The notes beneath the pieces were generated by a model. The model saw only the letters and a program-made list of their open reading frames with translations. It was not told where the DNA came from and made no database searches. This document shows positions 1-7,886 of a stretch of 64,000 nucleotides of DNA, in pieces. This DNA comes from Saprospiraceae bacterium (GTDB lineage Bacteria > Bacteroidota > Bacteroidia > Chitinophagales > Saprospiraceae). The stretch spans positions 28,245 through 92,244 of the forward strand of contig JALHQW010000028.1 of the NCBI GenBank assembly GCA_022841745.1, read 5' to 3'. A program made the translations under genes and the position numbers. Within the stretch, counting starts at the first letter, position 1. Each line of letters begins with the position of its first letter.

Positions 1-469
1 GCAGGCGGTGCTCCGTGCGGATGAACTGGTCGAAATGGTGGATTTCTGCCATTTGGGCCTTCAAGCGGTAATCGTACTGCGGCAACTGGCGTATGCAGGC
101 CCTTTGCAATGGGTGCCAGTTGAGGAAAGGGCGAAAGCGGTAAAGCTCGGAGCCTTCGTCGAGCACCAGTTCGCAGAGGTCGGCGGGGTGCTGCAAGGCG
201 CATTTTTGCAGCCAATGGTTGGCGGAGGCAAACTCCCTTGTTTGCAGGTAGGAGAATGCCAGCCGGTATTTGGAACGGAATGCTGCCTCCGTGATTTCCA
301 TGGCTTTTTTATAAAAATAAATGGCCTCCCAGTAACTGCCCGCCTCGAAGAACTCATCGCCCGCATCTATGTTGCGGATGTAGGCAGGTGCCGTGGTGAT
401 GTACTGCTTTACCTGAGACAATAGACAACAAGGGCAACAGACGGCAAGGGCAAAAAGGAAGGCTTTCAT
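1..469 (-). CDS. Secreted TPR-like protein, 3' end cut by the window edge
   Basis: The reading frame starts at the ATG at 467-469 (reverse strand) and stays open to base 1, giving at least 156 residues. It begins with a hydrophobic signal sequence (MKAFLFALAV, then a cysteine-containing segment ending LLSQ). The mature part reads like a helical repeat: a segment with FEAGSYWEAIYFYKKAME, followed by FRSKYRLAFSYLQTREFASA, resembles tetratricopeptide repeats. Such proteins in Bacteroidota are often OmpA/PD40-type envelope proteins with N-terminal TPRs, but the C-terminal part is missing, so the family cannot be named. The opposite strand also has an open frame over the same bases, but it lacks a signal sequence or any recognisable motif. 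Confidence 0.7.
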   Translation of the reverse strand, partial: MKAFLFALAVCCPCCLLSQVKQYITTAPAYIRNIDAGDEFFEAGSYWEAIYFYKKAMEITEAAFRSKYRLAFSYLQTREFASANHWLQKCALQHPADLCELVLDEGSELYRFRPFLNWHPLQRACIRQLPQYDYRLKAQMAEIHHFDQFIRTEHRL

Positions 470-793
470 CGTGGTGTGGCGGTTTTATTGGGTAAAAATA
501 ACCGTTATTTTATGTTTTTTGAACCATTGGATCATACCTAAAAACCTGCTTGGCAAAACAATGCCCAATCGCATTACAAACCACAGGAGCAGATGGGCGG
601 GCAAAATGTACAGACAGTTTTACAAAGCAATTTGGCTGGTTAAAGCAGTGTATCGTTTCCAGTCGTTTTATTGGGCACCCACGATTTTTTATAAGCCAAA
701 AGTCCCCTACTCATTGAACTTCTCACCCCCTATCTTTGTCCTAAAGTCGCCCTAATTTTGCCTTTCTACTTTTGCCTTTTTCCTTGAATCACA
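470..793. other. Spacer between divergent genes, probable uvrB promoter region
   Basis: This 324-base AT-rich spacer separates the leftward secreted-protein gene from uvrB. A TAATTTTG box at 753-760 fits the Bacteroidota -7 consensus TAnnTTTG, and TTTG at 735-738 could serve as the -33 box, though the 14-base spacing is short. A second box, TACTTTTG, lies at 767-774. The 13-mer at 748-760 recurs before the glycosyltransferase gene (46969-46981). Nothing else is recognisable. Confidence 0.4.
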
Positions 794-2809
794 ATGTCCA
801 TCTTCCACCTCGATAGCAATTACAAGCCCACCGGCGACCAGCCACAAGCCATCCGACAGCTGGTATCGGGCGTACAGAACCACGAACGGGCACAGGTGCT
901 GCTCGGCGTCACGGGTTCGGGCAAGACCTTTACCATCGCCAACGTCATTGCGCAGCTCGACCGGCCCGTGCTTGTACTTACGCACAATAAAACGCTCACG
1001 GCGCAGCTCTACGGCGAGTTCCGGGAGTTCTTCCCGGACAATGCAGTGGAGTATTTTGTCAGCTACTATGATTACTATCAGCCGGAGGCTTACATCTCCG
1101 TCACCGATACCTTCATCGAAAAGGACATGAACATCAACGAAGAGGTGGACAAGCTGCGGCTACGGGCCACCTCGTCGCTGCTGAGTGGCCGGCGGGACAT
1201 CATCATCGTGGCCTCGGTCTCCTGCATCTATGGCATGGGCAACCCCGAAGACCTCAGCACGAGCATCATCCGCATTGCCGAAGGCATGAAAATAACGAGG
1301 AATTCGTTCCTCCTCAAACTCGTCGAAAGCCTATACGCCCGCACCGAGGTGGACTTCAAGCGGGCCACCTTCCGGGTGCGGGGCGACACGGTGGACATCA
1401 ACCTGCCCTACGTGGACTACGGCTATCGCATCATTTTTTTTGGCGATGAAATAGAGGCCATCGAACGGCTCGAAATCGAGAGCGGGAAGCGGATAGAGAA
1501 ACTAAGCACTGCCGCTATTTTCCCCGCCAACCTCTACGTGCCGCCCAAGGAGCGCATGGGCGACATCATCCGTGACATCCAGGACGAACTTTGGGAGCAG
1601 GTCAAGTATTTTGAAAAAGAAGGCCGCTACTCGGAGGCCAAGCGCATCAAGGAGCGCACCGAGTTCGACCTCGAAATGATAAAAGAACTCGGCTATTGCA
1701 GCGGCGTGGAGAACTACTCCCGCTTCTTCGATGGCCGGGTGCCGGGCACGAGACCCTTCTGCCTCCTCGATTATTTCCCCGACGACTACCTGATGGTGAT
1801 TGACGAGAGCCACGTGACCATTCCGCAGGTACGGGGCATGTGGGGCGGCGACCGTGCCCGCAAGATGAACCTCGTCAACTGGGGTTTCCGGCTGCCTTCG
1901 GCAATAGACAACCGACCGCTCAGCTTCACCGAGTTTGAGAGCTTGCAGAACCAGGTCATCTACGTCAGCGCCACGCCCGGCGACTTTGAGATGGAACAAA
2001 CTGGCGGCGAAATCGTCGAGCAGCTCATCCGCCCGACAGGACTGATTGACCCGCCGATAGAAGTGCGGCCCAGCCTGAACCAAGTGGACGACCTGATGGC
2101 CGAGATACAGGAACGGGTGGTGAAAAACGAGCGCATCCTCGTCACGACGCTCACCAAGCGCATGGCCGAGGAGTTGGCCAAGTATTTTGCGAAGCTGGAC
2201 ATAAAAGTACGCTACATCCACTCGGAGGTGGAGACGATGGAGCGGGTGGAAATCCTGCGGGACCTGCGCCTCGGCGAGTTCGATGTGCTCATCGGCGTGA
2301 ACCTCTTGCGGGAGGGCCTCGACCTGCCGGAAGTCTCGCTCGTCGCCATCCTCGATGCGGACAAGGAGGGCTTCCTTCGCAACGACCGCTCGCTCACCCA
2401 GACCGCTGGCCGTGCTGCCCGTAACGTGAACGGCCTCGTTATCTTCTACGCCGACGTCATCACCGACTCCATGCAGCGCACCATTGACGAGACGAACCGC
2501 CGCCGCAGCATCCAGATTGCCTACAACGAGGAGCACGGAATCACGCCAAGGACCTTGGCCAAGAGCCGGGAGGAAATCCTCGCCCGCAGCAGCGTACTCG
2601 ACATCCGGGGCAAGCGGGAATACTATATCGAACCAGAAACCCTCAGTATCGCCGCCGACCCCATCGTGGCGCACATGACCCGTGACCAAGTGGAGCGCCT
2701 CATCGCAGAGACGGAAAGCAAGATGAAGAAGGCAGCGAAGGATTTGGACTTTATCTCGGCGGCGCAGTTTAGGGATGAGATGTTGGCGTTGAGGGAGAGG
2801 TTGAAGTAA
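794..2809 (+). CDS. uvrB: UvrABC excinuclease subunit B
   Basis: UvrB is the damage-verifying helicase subunit of nucleotide excision repair. UvrA loads it, and it then recruits UvrC to make the dual incision. The 671-residue length is normal. Visible features are the Walker A loop GVTGSGKT (residues 38-45), the beta-hairpin region with the tyrosine-rich YYDYYQPEAY (about 91-100), the helicase motif DESH (about 338-341), the motif VI core QTAGRAARN near residue 540, and a C-terminal UVR motif (about 630-670) that contacts UvrC. The ATG at 794 gives the canonical N-terminus ending in a GDQPQAI segment. The gene stands alone and converges on the serine hydrolase gene, with only three bases between the stop codons. 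Confidence 0.98.
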   Translation: MSIFHLDSNYKPTGDQPQAIRQLVSGVQNHERAQVLLGVTGSGKTFTIANVIAQLDRPVLVLTHNKTLTAQLYGEFREFFPDNAVEYFVSYYDYYQPEAYISVTDTFIEKDMNINEEVDKLRLRATSSLLSGRRDIIIVASVSCIYGMGNPEDLSTSIIRIAEGMKITRNSFLLKLVESLYARTEVDFKRATFRVRGDTVDINLPYVDYGYRIIFFGDEIEAIERLEIESGKRIEKLSTAAIFPANLYVPPKERMGDIIRDIQDELWEQVKYFEKEGRYSEAKRIKERTEFDLEMIKELGYCSGVENYSRFFDGRVPGTRPFCLLDYFPDDYLMVIDESHVTIPQVRGMWGGDRARKMNLVNWGFRLPSAIDNRPLSFTEFESLQNQVIYVSATPGDFEMEQTGGEIVEQLIRPTGLIDPPIEVRPSLNQVDDLMAEIQERVVKNERILVTTLTKRMAEELAKYFAKLDIKVRYIHSEVETMERVEILRDLRLGEFDVLIGVNLLREGLDLPEVSLVAILDADKEGFLRNDRSLTQTAGRAARNVNGLVIFYADVITDSMQRTIDETNRRRSIQIAYNEEHGITPRTLAKSREEILARSSVLDIRGKREYYIEPETLSIAADPIVAHMTRDQVERLIAETESKMKKAAKDLDFISAAQFRDEMLALRERLK

Positions 2810-2812
2810 TGC

Positions 2813-4057
2813 TCAATCGTACTTTGCGATCCGAAACCTCCCCAAATCCGCCCTCAACTTCTTCTTCCGCTGTTTTTCATGTTCATACACCACCCTCCCC
2901 AGCTCCCCAAAAAATGGCAGCCCCACCGTTTCATACTCATACTGGTCATCATTGAAAACACCATCGGCGTTCACATGGATGGTGGCGGCTAAGAAGAACT
3001 CCACCCCTGCGTCGAAGTCCACGATATAGGACACATCGGTCAGGAAGCCGTAGGCCCAGCCTACTTTGTTGAAGATGCGGATATTGGGCGGGATGCGGTC
3101 TGTTTCCTTGTTATCTCCGAAGAGAAAGAACTTGACGTAGTGGTCGGGTTCGTGGTCGTATTTGGGGTGCTGGCTTTCCCTCGGCAGTTCCGACATGACT
3201 TGGTAAAGGTAGCGGTAGTCGTCGTCGGTGAGGTCGAAGCGACGGGCGGGCGGCACGGCTTCGGGGAAGATGACGGCTTGCAGGATGTCGTGGAAGTCTT
3301 GTAGGGAAAAGTAGTTCTTCTTGGAAAAATCAAACGGCTGTTTGATGAGGGAGTCGCCTTCGTAGTAGCCCTTGCCACGTTGCGTTTCGGTCAGTTGGAA
3401 ATCGGTCGTGGCCTTGCTATAGACTTCGCCTTGGTGGTAGCGCAGCTTTTCCCCATCATAAAAACTGACGGGGTTTGTGTGGCGGTTGGCCGCTTCGTCG
3501 TAGCCCGGTACGCCAAGGCGGTGGACGATGCGCACGTCCTCATAGCCCTTTGCCCAAAGCCCCTCGTTTAGCGCCTGCTGCCCCACGAACTCGTAGAGGC
3601 GGTTGCTGGCATCGTTGTCACTCACGATAAAGAGCTTCTTGGCGTAATGCGCCACGGAAGGCTGGCCGTTGGCAGCAGTAGAGTCCGTTTCGGCTGCGGT
3701 CTGCGGGGAGCTTGCAGCGCCGTTTTTCATGGTTGAATACTTATCCAAGCCCTTGATTTTCAGCTTGTTCAGCTTTTCCATCGCCATGAGCGCAATCGGC
3801 ATCTTCACCATGCTGGCGGGGTAGTAGTAGTGGTTTTTATCCAACTGGTAGCTGTGCTGCTTGAAATGCGGGAAACCTTTTTCATCCCTATTAATCTGGG
3901 TATAAATGATTTGGATATCGTACTGCCCAGGGTTGTCGAGCAGTTGTTGGAAGGCCGCTGGTCGGGACTTCATCAGTTTTTGCAGGAGGTTTTTCTGCGC
4001 CATGGTTGGCCAGCAGAGGAGCAGGGAACCCAAAACGGCAAGGCAAGTGCGGTTCAT
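2813..4057 (-). CDS. Secreted class A beta-lactamase-like serine hydrolase
   Basis: A 414-residue exported protein with a signal peptide ending near WPTMAQ. It carries the three motifs of the penicillin-binding/beta-lactamase fold: the SxxK tetrad SMVK in YYYPASMVKMPIA, SDN in IVSDNDASNRLYEF, and a KTG-like KVG in NKVGWAYGFLTD. The SxxK serine would be the acylated nucleophile. The sequence is longer than true class A beta-lactamases (about 290 residues) and has a charged C-terminal tail, so it is more likely a beta-lactamase-related peptidase of the envelope than a resistance enzyme. It is convergent with uvrB. Function beyond the fold is inference. Confidence 0.8.
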   Translation of the reverse strand: MNRTCLAVLGSLLLCWPTMAQKNLLQKLMKSRPAAFQQLLDNPGQYDIQIIYTQINRDEKGFPHFKQHSYQLDKNHYYYPASMVKMPIALMAMEKLNKLKIKGLDKYSTMKNGAASSPQTAAETDSTAANGQPSVAHYAKKLFIVSDNDASNRLYEFVGQQALNEGLWAKGYEDVRIVHRLGVPGYDEAANRHTNPVSFYDGEKLRYHQGEVYSKATTDFQLTETQRGKGYYEGDSLIKQPFDFSKKNYFSLQDFHDILQAVIFPEAVPPARRFDLTDDDYRYLYQVMSELPRESQHPKYDHEPDHYVKFFLFGDNKETDRIPPNIRIFNKVGWAYGFLTDVSYIVDFDAGVEFFLAATIHVNADGVFNDDQYEYETVGLPFFGELGRVVYEHEKQRKKKLRADLGRFRIAKYD

Positions 4058-4093
4058 CTTGTTTTTTGCCGCAAGGTAAAAACTGGAAATTAG

Positions 4094-4386
4094 TTCTACC
4101 TTGTTACTTTAGCCAATTCCAAATTCAAGACCTGAAAGAAGGCCGTCAACGTCTCGGAACACGTCGCTTTTGTCATTCCCGAAAAATCGGGACAGGCTGT
4201 GAAAAGACCCGTCCATGTCGTGAGGGCAGCCATGCATGACCTCCCTCACGACGTGGACAGGTTCCTTCGGAATAGCCTGTCCCGCACTGCGGGAACAAAA
4301 GCGACATGTTCCGAGACGTGTTCCGAGACGTGTTCCTAAACTTTGAAGCGTTCCTTAGGGTTACTTTCTAAAGTAACAAAGTAGAA
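4094..4386. mobile_element. MITE-like palindromic element with 18-bp terminal inverted repeats
   Basis: The ends 4094-4111 and 4369-4386 are inverted repeats matching at 17 of 18 bases (core TTGTTACTTTA). Inside lies a long imperfect palindrome from about 4150 to 4318, centred on CATGCATG at 4231-4238; paired blocks include CGGGACAGGCT with AGCCTGTCCCG and CGTCTCGGAACA with TGTTCCGAGACG. A 13-base unit containing TTCCGAGACGTG is duplicated at 4307-4332. The right end itself folds as GTTACTTT-CT-AAAGTAAC. There is no open frame with protein-like content. The architecture fits a non-autonomous miniature element or a large structured intergenic repeat; no clear target-site duplication is visible. 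Confidence 0.6.
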
Positions 4387-4434
4387 TTAAGAAATTGAGA
4401 AACTGGGGAATCGAAGATTCACGCCAGTAAATTG

Positions 4435-4719
4435 TCACACCAGCCGCACCCCCTGCACCTGCCAATCGCCACGGGGAAGGAAGTTTGCGAACTGCACCTC
4501 CACGCTGTGCTGCTCATAGTCAAAACGGTATTCGTTCAGGGAGAGGTCGTCGCCCAGGGATTTTTGGCGGCTTTGGCTGCCGGTGAAGTGCCCAAGCACA
4601 TCGGTGTGTTGCTGTAAAATGCCCCGTACCCGGTACAGCATTTCAACTTCCGTCATGGATTGCCCGGCGGCTTCCAGGGCGATATTGGCAAATTCTATGG
4701 TCAAGTCCAGCGTTTTCAT
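4435..4719 (-). CDS. Small protein of unknown function
   Basis: A 94-residue frame starting at the ATG at 4717-4719 (MKTLDLTIEF); a longer reading upstream would need residues that look non-coding. The sequence is soluble and rich in charged residues, with a probable N-terminal helix followed by beta-like segments near the end (VEVQFANFLPRGDW). I do not recognise the family. The gene stands alone between the palindromic element and rlmD, which points the other way. Codon use resembles its neighbours, which supports it being real. Confidence 0.55.
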   Translation of the reverse strand: MKTLDLTIEFANIALEAAGQSMTEVEMLYRVRGILQQHTDVLGHFTGSQSRQKSLGDDLSLNEYRFDYEQHSVEVQFANFLPRGDWQVQGVRLV

Positions 4720-4878
4720 GATGCAAAAATTTAGAAAGAGCGTCATCTATATTCCCATTATTGCTGTTTTACGGGAATAGGTAACCCAATTTCAGGTTAT
4801 TTTTTTCTTTTTGCCCTTTCTATCAAAAACATACGGAAATTTGCGCCCCCTTGGATTTTGGAGGGGAGAAAAAAGACT

Positions 4879-6330
4879 ATGACACGAAAGCAGAAGAAGC
4901 CAATCATTGTTGAGAACGTCGAGATAACCGCCATGGCCGACAAGGGCCGGGGTATTGGCCGTGACGCCACAGGCCGGGTGGTGTTCAGCGAAAGCGTGGC
5001 CCCCGGCGACGTGGTGGACGTGCAGGTGACGAAGAAGAAACCAGAGTACGTCGAAGGTTATGCCATCCACCACCACCGCCTTTCCCGTGACCGGGTGGAT
5101 CCATTCTGCCAGCATTTCAAGCTATGTGGCGGCTGCCGCTGGCAACACCTGAAGTACAGTGCCCAAGTGCGGGAAAAAGAGCAAGTGGTGCGGGATGCTG
5201 TTCGCCGCATCGGGAAGATAAGGGAGGGCGAGTTCCTGCCCATCGTACCCTGCGCTGAGACCACCTACTACCGTAACAAGTTGGAATACACTTTTTCCAA
5301 TAAAACCTGGATTACAAAGGCTGAAATGGATGCGGGCATGTCCAACCGACAGAACGTGCTTGGCTTCCACCGACCCGGTGCTTTCGATAAAATCGTGGAC
5401 ATCAAGCACTGCTACTTGCAGGCCGACCCATCCAACGCACTTCGCCTCACCGTCAAGGCCGTCGCCGATGAAATGGGCCTCAGCTACTACGACCTCATCG
5501 TGCAGCAGGGCATGATGCGCCATATCATGATTCGCCTGACGACGCTTGGCGAACTGATGCTCATCGTCAGTTTCCATGAAAACGACAAAAAAGTCATCAA
5601 GCAGTTCATGGACGAGGTCGTCAAGCGCACCCCACAGCTCACGAGCGTGTTCTATTGCATCAACCCAAAGATGAACGACTACGTGGGCGACCTCGACATG
5701 GTTTGCCACCACGGCAAGCCCTTCATCGAGGAGCAATTGGGGCACGTTCGCTTCAAAATTGGCCCGAAGTCCTTCTTCCAGACCAATTCCAAGCAGGCCA
5801 AGGTACTCTACGACAAGGTCGTGGAATTCGCCGGGCTGACGGGCAACGAAAACGTCTATGACCTCTACACGGGCGTGGGTAGCATCGCCCTGTACGTAGC
5901 CAAGTACTGCAAGCAGGTCGTCGGCATCGAGGAAGTGCCGGAAGCCATCGTGGACGCCAAGGAGAATGCCCGCATGAACGCTACGGAAAACTGCGTTTTT
6001 TATGCTGGCGACGTGCAGAACATCCTCACCGCCGAGTTTGCTGCGCAACATGGCAAACCCGACCTCGTCATCACCGACCCGCCCCGTGCGGGCATGCACG
6101 AGGCCGTTGTGCGGATGTTCCTGCAATTGGAAGCGCCCCGCATCGTGTATGTGAGTTGCAACCCCTCCACGCAAGCCCGTGACCTCAATCTCTTGAAAGA
6201 AAAATACCGCCTCGTGAAAATCCAGCCCGTGGACATGTTCCCGCATACGCACCATGTGGAGACAGTGGCACTGCTGGAATTGCGGGAAGCAAGTGAGCAG
6301 CAGTCAGCAATTGAAGGAGAGAAAATTTGA
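4879..6330 (+). CDS. rlmD: 23S rRNA (uracil-5)-methyltransferase, RlmD/RumA family
   Basis: A TrmA/RlmD-type enzyme of 483 residues that transfers a methyl group from S-adenosylmethionine to C5 of a uracil in RNA. A TRAM domain (about 10-68) is followed by the cysteines that hold a 4Fe-4S cluster (C77, C83, C86 in CQHFKLCGGC, and C178). The SAM-binding loop is DLYTGVG (328-334), and the catalytic cysteine is C427 in VSCNPSTQ. I place the start at the ATG at 4879, preceded by a purine-rich stretch, rather than at an upstream TTG. The specific rRNA position (U1939 in E. coli) is inferred from the presence of the iron-sulfur cysteines, and the U747-specific paralogue RlmC cannot be excluded. Confidence 0.9.
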   Translation: MTRKQKKPIIVENVEITAMADKGRGIGRDATGRVVFSESVAPGDVVDVQVTKKKPEYVEGYAIHHHRLSRDRVDPFCQHFKLCGGCRWQHLKYSAQVREKEQVVRDAVRRIGKIREGEFLPIVPCAETTYYRNKLEYTFSNKTWITKAEMDAGMSNRQNVLGFHRPGAFDKIVDIKHCYLQADPSNALRLTVKAVADEMGLSYYDLIVQQGMMRHIMIRLTTLGELMLIVSFHENDKKVIKQFMDEVVKRTPQLTSVFYCINPKMNDYVGDLDMVCHHGKPFIEEQLGHVRFKIGPKSFFQTNSKQAKVLYDKVVEFAGLTGNENVYDLYTGVGSIALYVAKYCKQVVGIEEVPEAIVDAKENARMNATENCVFYAGDVQNILTAEFAAQHGKPDLVITDPPRAGMHEAVVRMFLQLEAPRIVYVSCNPSTQARDLNLLKEKYRLVKIQPVDMFPHTHHVETVALLELREASEQQSAIEGEKI

Positions 6331-6360
6331 GAAAATGAAGGCTGCCAAGTCGTTGCTTTC

Positions 6361-6405
6361 TGCACCCTCTCACCCTCTCACTTCTCTCACTCTCTCACTT
6401 CTCTA
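6361..6405. repeat. Pyrimidine-rich tandem 8-mer repeat
   Basis: The spacer between rlmD and the crotonase gene carries degenerate tandem copies of an 8-base unit close to CTCTCACC/CTCTCACT. It belongs to the class of short tandem repeats seen in many spacers of this window. No promoter is obvious inside it. Confidence 0.6.
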
Positions 6406-6417
6406 AAAAGCTTTAAC

Positions 6418-7188
6418 ATGGATAAAACCCAACAAGGCAGCGTCAATCTTTCAGTAAAAGAAGGCGTTGCCACCATCGAATTTTCCCACCCCGCCCAAAA
6501 CTCCCTGCCTGGCAGGCTGTTGGCCGAACTCGTTCAGGCCATCGAAGCCGCTGGGGCCGACAAGGACTCGCACATCGTACTGCTGCGCAGCGCTGGCGAC
6601 CGTACCTTCTGCGCCGGGGCCAGCTTCGACGAGCTTTCCAGCATCCGTGATTTCGAGACGGGCAAACGGTTTTTCCTCGGCTTCGCCAACGTTATCAACG
6701 CCATGCGGCGCTGCCCCAAGCTCATCATCGGGCGGGTACATGGCAAGGCCGTGGGCGGTGGTGTGGGCCTTGCTGCCGCAACGGACTATTGCATGGCCAC
6801 CCAATGGGCCACCGTGCGCCTGAGCGAATTGGCCGTAGGCATCGGGCCGTTCGTGGTGGGGCCAGCCTGCGAGCGCAAACTCGGCCTCTCGGCCTACAGC
6901 CAAATGGCCATCAACGCCACCGAGTGGCAAACCGCCTATTGGGCCAAGGAAAAAGGCTTGTTCAACGAAGTCTTTGAAAAAACGGAGCAAATGGACGACT
7001 ACCTGGAGCGTTTCACCAAAATCCTCGTCAACTCCAGCCCGGACGCCATGCGGGAACTGAAGCGGGTCTTCTGGCAAGGCACTGAGAATTGGGACACGCT
7101 GTTGGATGAGCGAGCGGCCATCAGTGGTCGGTTGGTGTTGTCGGATTTTACAAGGGAGGCGATTGAGGCGTTTAAGGCGAAGGCTTGA
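6418..7188 (+). CDS. Enoyl-CoA hydratase/isomerase family protein
   Basis: A 256-residue crotonase-fold enzyme expected to act on an acyl-CoA thioester. The oxyanion-hole segments are visible as FCAGASF (64-70) and VGGGVG (112-117). The glutamate in LSELAVGIG (E137) aligns with one catalytic glutamate of crotonase, while the second glutamate position appears to be glutamine (in SAYSQMAI, residue 162). The enzyme may therefore be an isomerase-like or other crotonase activity rather than a classical hydratase; this alignment was made by eye. It follows rlmD on the same strand across an 87-base repeat-bearing spacer. The E1 dehydrogenase gene downstream suggests branched-chain or fatty acyl-CoA metabolism. 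Confidence 0.85.
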   Translation: MDKTQQGSVNLSVKEGVATIEFSHPAQNSLPGRLLAELVQAIEAAGADKDSHIVLLRSAGDRTFCAGASFDELSSIRDFETGKRFFLGFANVINAMRRCPKLIIGRVHGKAVGGGVGLAAATDYCMATQWATVRLSELAVGIGPFVVGPACERKLGLSAYSQMAINATEWQTAYWAKEKGLFNEVFEKTEQMDDYLERFTKILVNSSPDAMRELKRVFWQGTENWDTLLDERAAISGRLVLSDFTREAIEAFKAKA

Positions 7189-7232
7189 AACTAAGGGCCA
7201 ATTAGCGTAGTTTTACCTGAAAATTCAATGAA

Positions 7233-7439
7233 ATGAGAGAAATAAAAGCACCGCTAACCAATCTCCAGATGGAGTACTTAAAGTTACTTTCGTTCGATTT
7301 AGCGGAAAACGAAATGAAAGAACTTCGGCAGTTGATTGCCAAGTTTTTAAACGAAAAAATGCAGAAAGAAATGGACAAGGTTTGGGCTGAAAAGGGCTAT
7401 TCCGAAGAAACAGTCAACCAGTGGCTAAATGGGAACTGA
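7233..7439 (+). CDS. Putative antitoxin of PIN toxin-antitoxin module 1
   Basis: A 68-residue helical, charged protein whose stop overlaps the start of the PIN gene by 11 bases, the usual arrangement of an antitoxin gene ahead of its toxin. It shares the pattern PLTN-x-Q-x-E, then L(A/S)E-x-(E/D)MK(E/D)L, with the small gene ahead of the second PIN toxin at 35429, so the two are probably paralogues. The tail GYSEETVNQWL resembles GWTEKTFEEWG of the other copy. No standard DNA-binding fold is recognisable by eye, so the antitoxin role rests on position and pairing. Confidence 0.75.
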   Translation: MREIKAPLTNLQMEYLKLLSFDLAENEMKELRQLIAKFLNEKMQKEMDKVWAEKGYSEETVNQWLNGN

Positions 7440-7881
7440 CCGTTTACGAGTGGTACTTGACACCAATATTATCCTAAGTGTGGTGTCACGAAACTCACCT
7501 TTTCACATGGTTTGGCAAGCGTTATTATCCGGTACTTTCGATTTGTACATCACTACCGAAATATTGCTTGAGTACGAAGAAAAATTAGCTTCCAACTTTA
7601 ACCCAATAGTGGCCGAAATCAATTTGCAAATCCTTTCGGTGCTTCCCAACGTATTTCCTCAAACGGTGTTTTTCCATTTCCCTATCATTGTGCAAGACCC
7701 CGACGACAATAAGTTTATAGACTGCGCATTTGGTTGCAACGCCCATTTTTTGGTCTCAAATGACAAGCATTACCAGATTTTGAAGCAGTTGGGATTTCCA
7801 AAAATCAACCTCGTAAAACTGGAAGAATTCATAGAAATTTTGAGAATAACAAAAGCCGGAACTCCACCCGGCATCGCCTAA
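7429..7881 (+). CDS. PIN-domain toxin (predicted ribonuclease), module 1
   Basis: A 150-residue PIN-fold protein of the COG1569-like toxin group. Acidic metal-binding residues appear in the expected places: D11 in VVLDTN, E44/E48 in TTEILLEYE, D90-D98 in QDPDDNKFID, and D112 in VSNDKHY. PIN toxins are Mg2+-dependent ribonucleases restrained by a partner antitoxin. The start overlaps the upstream antitoxin frame, so translation is probably coupled. The E1 dehydrogenase gene starts five bases after the stop, so read-through transcription into metabolism is likely. The RNA target is unknown. Confidence 0.87.
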   Translation: MGTDRLRVVLDTNIILSVVSRNSPFHMVWQALLSGTFDLYITTEILLEYEEKLASNFNPIVAEINLQILSVLPNVFPQTVFFHFPIIVQDPDDNKFIDCAFGCNAHFLVSNDKHYQILKQLGFPKINLVKLEEFIEILRITKAGTPPGIA

Positions 7882-7886
7882 CCAAC

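Noticed and set aside
1502..2689. A 395-codon open frame on the reverse strand inside uvrB
   Set aside because: It is antisense to a fully conserved uvrB, lacks any recognisable motif, and has the composition expected from the third-position GC bias of the real gene.
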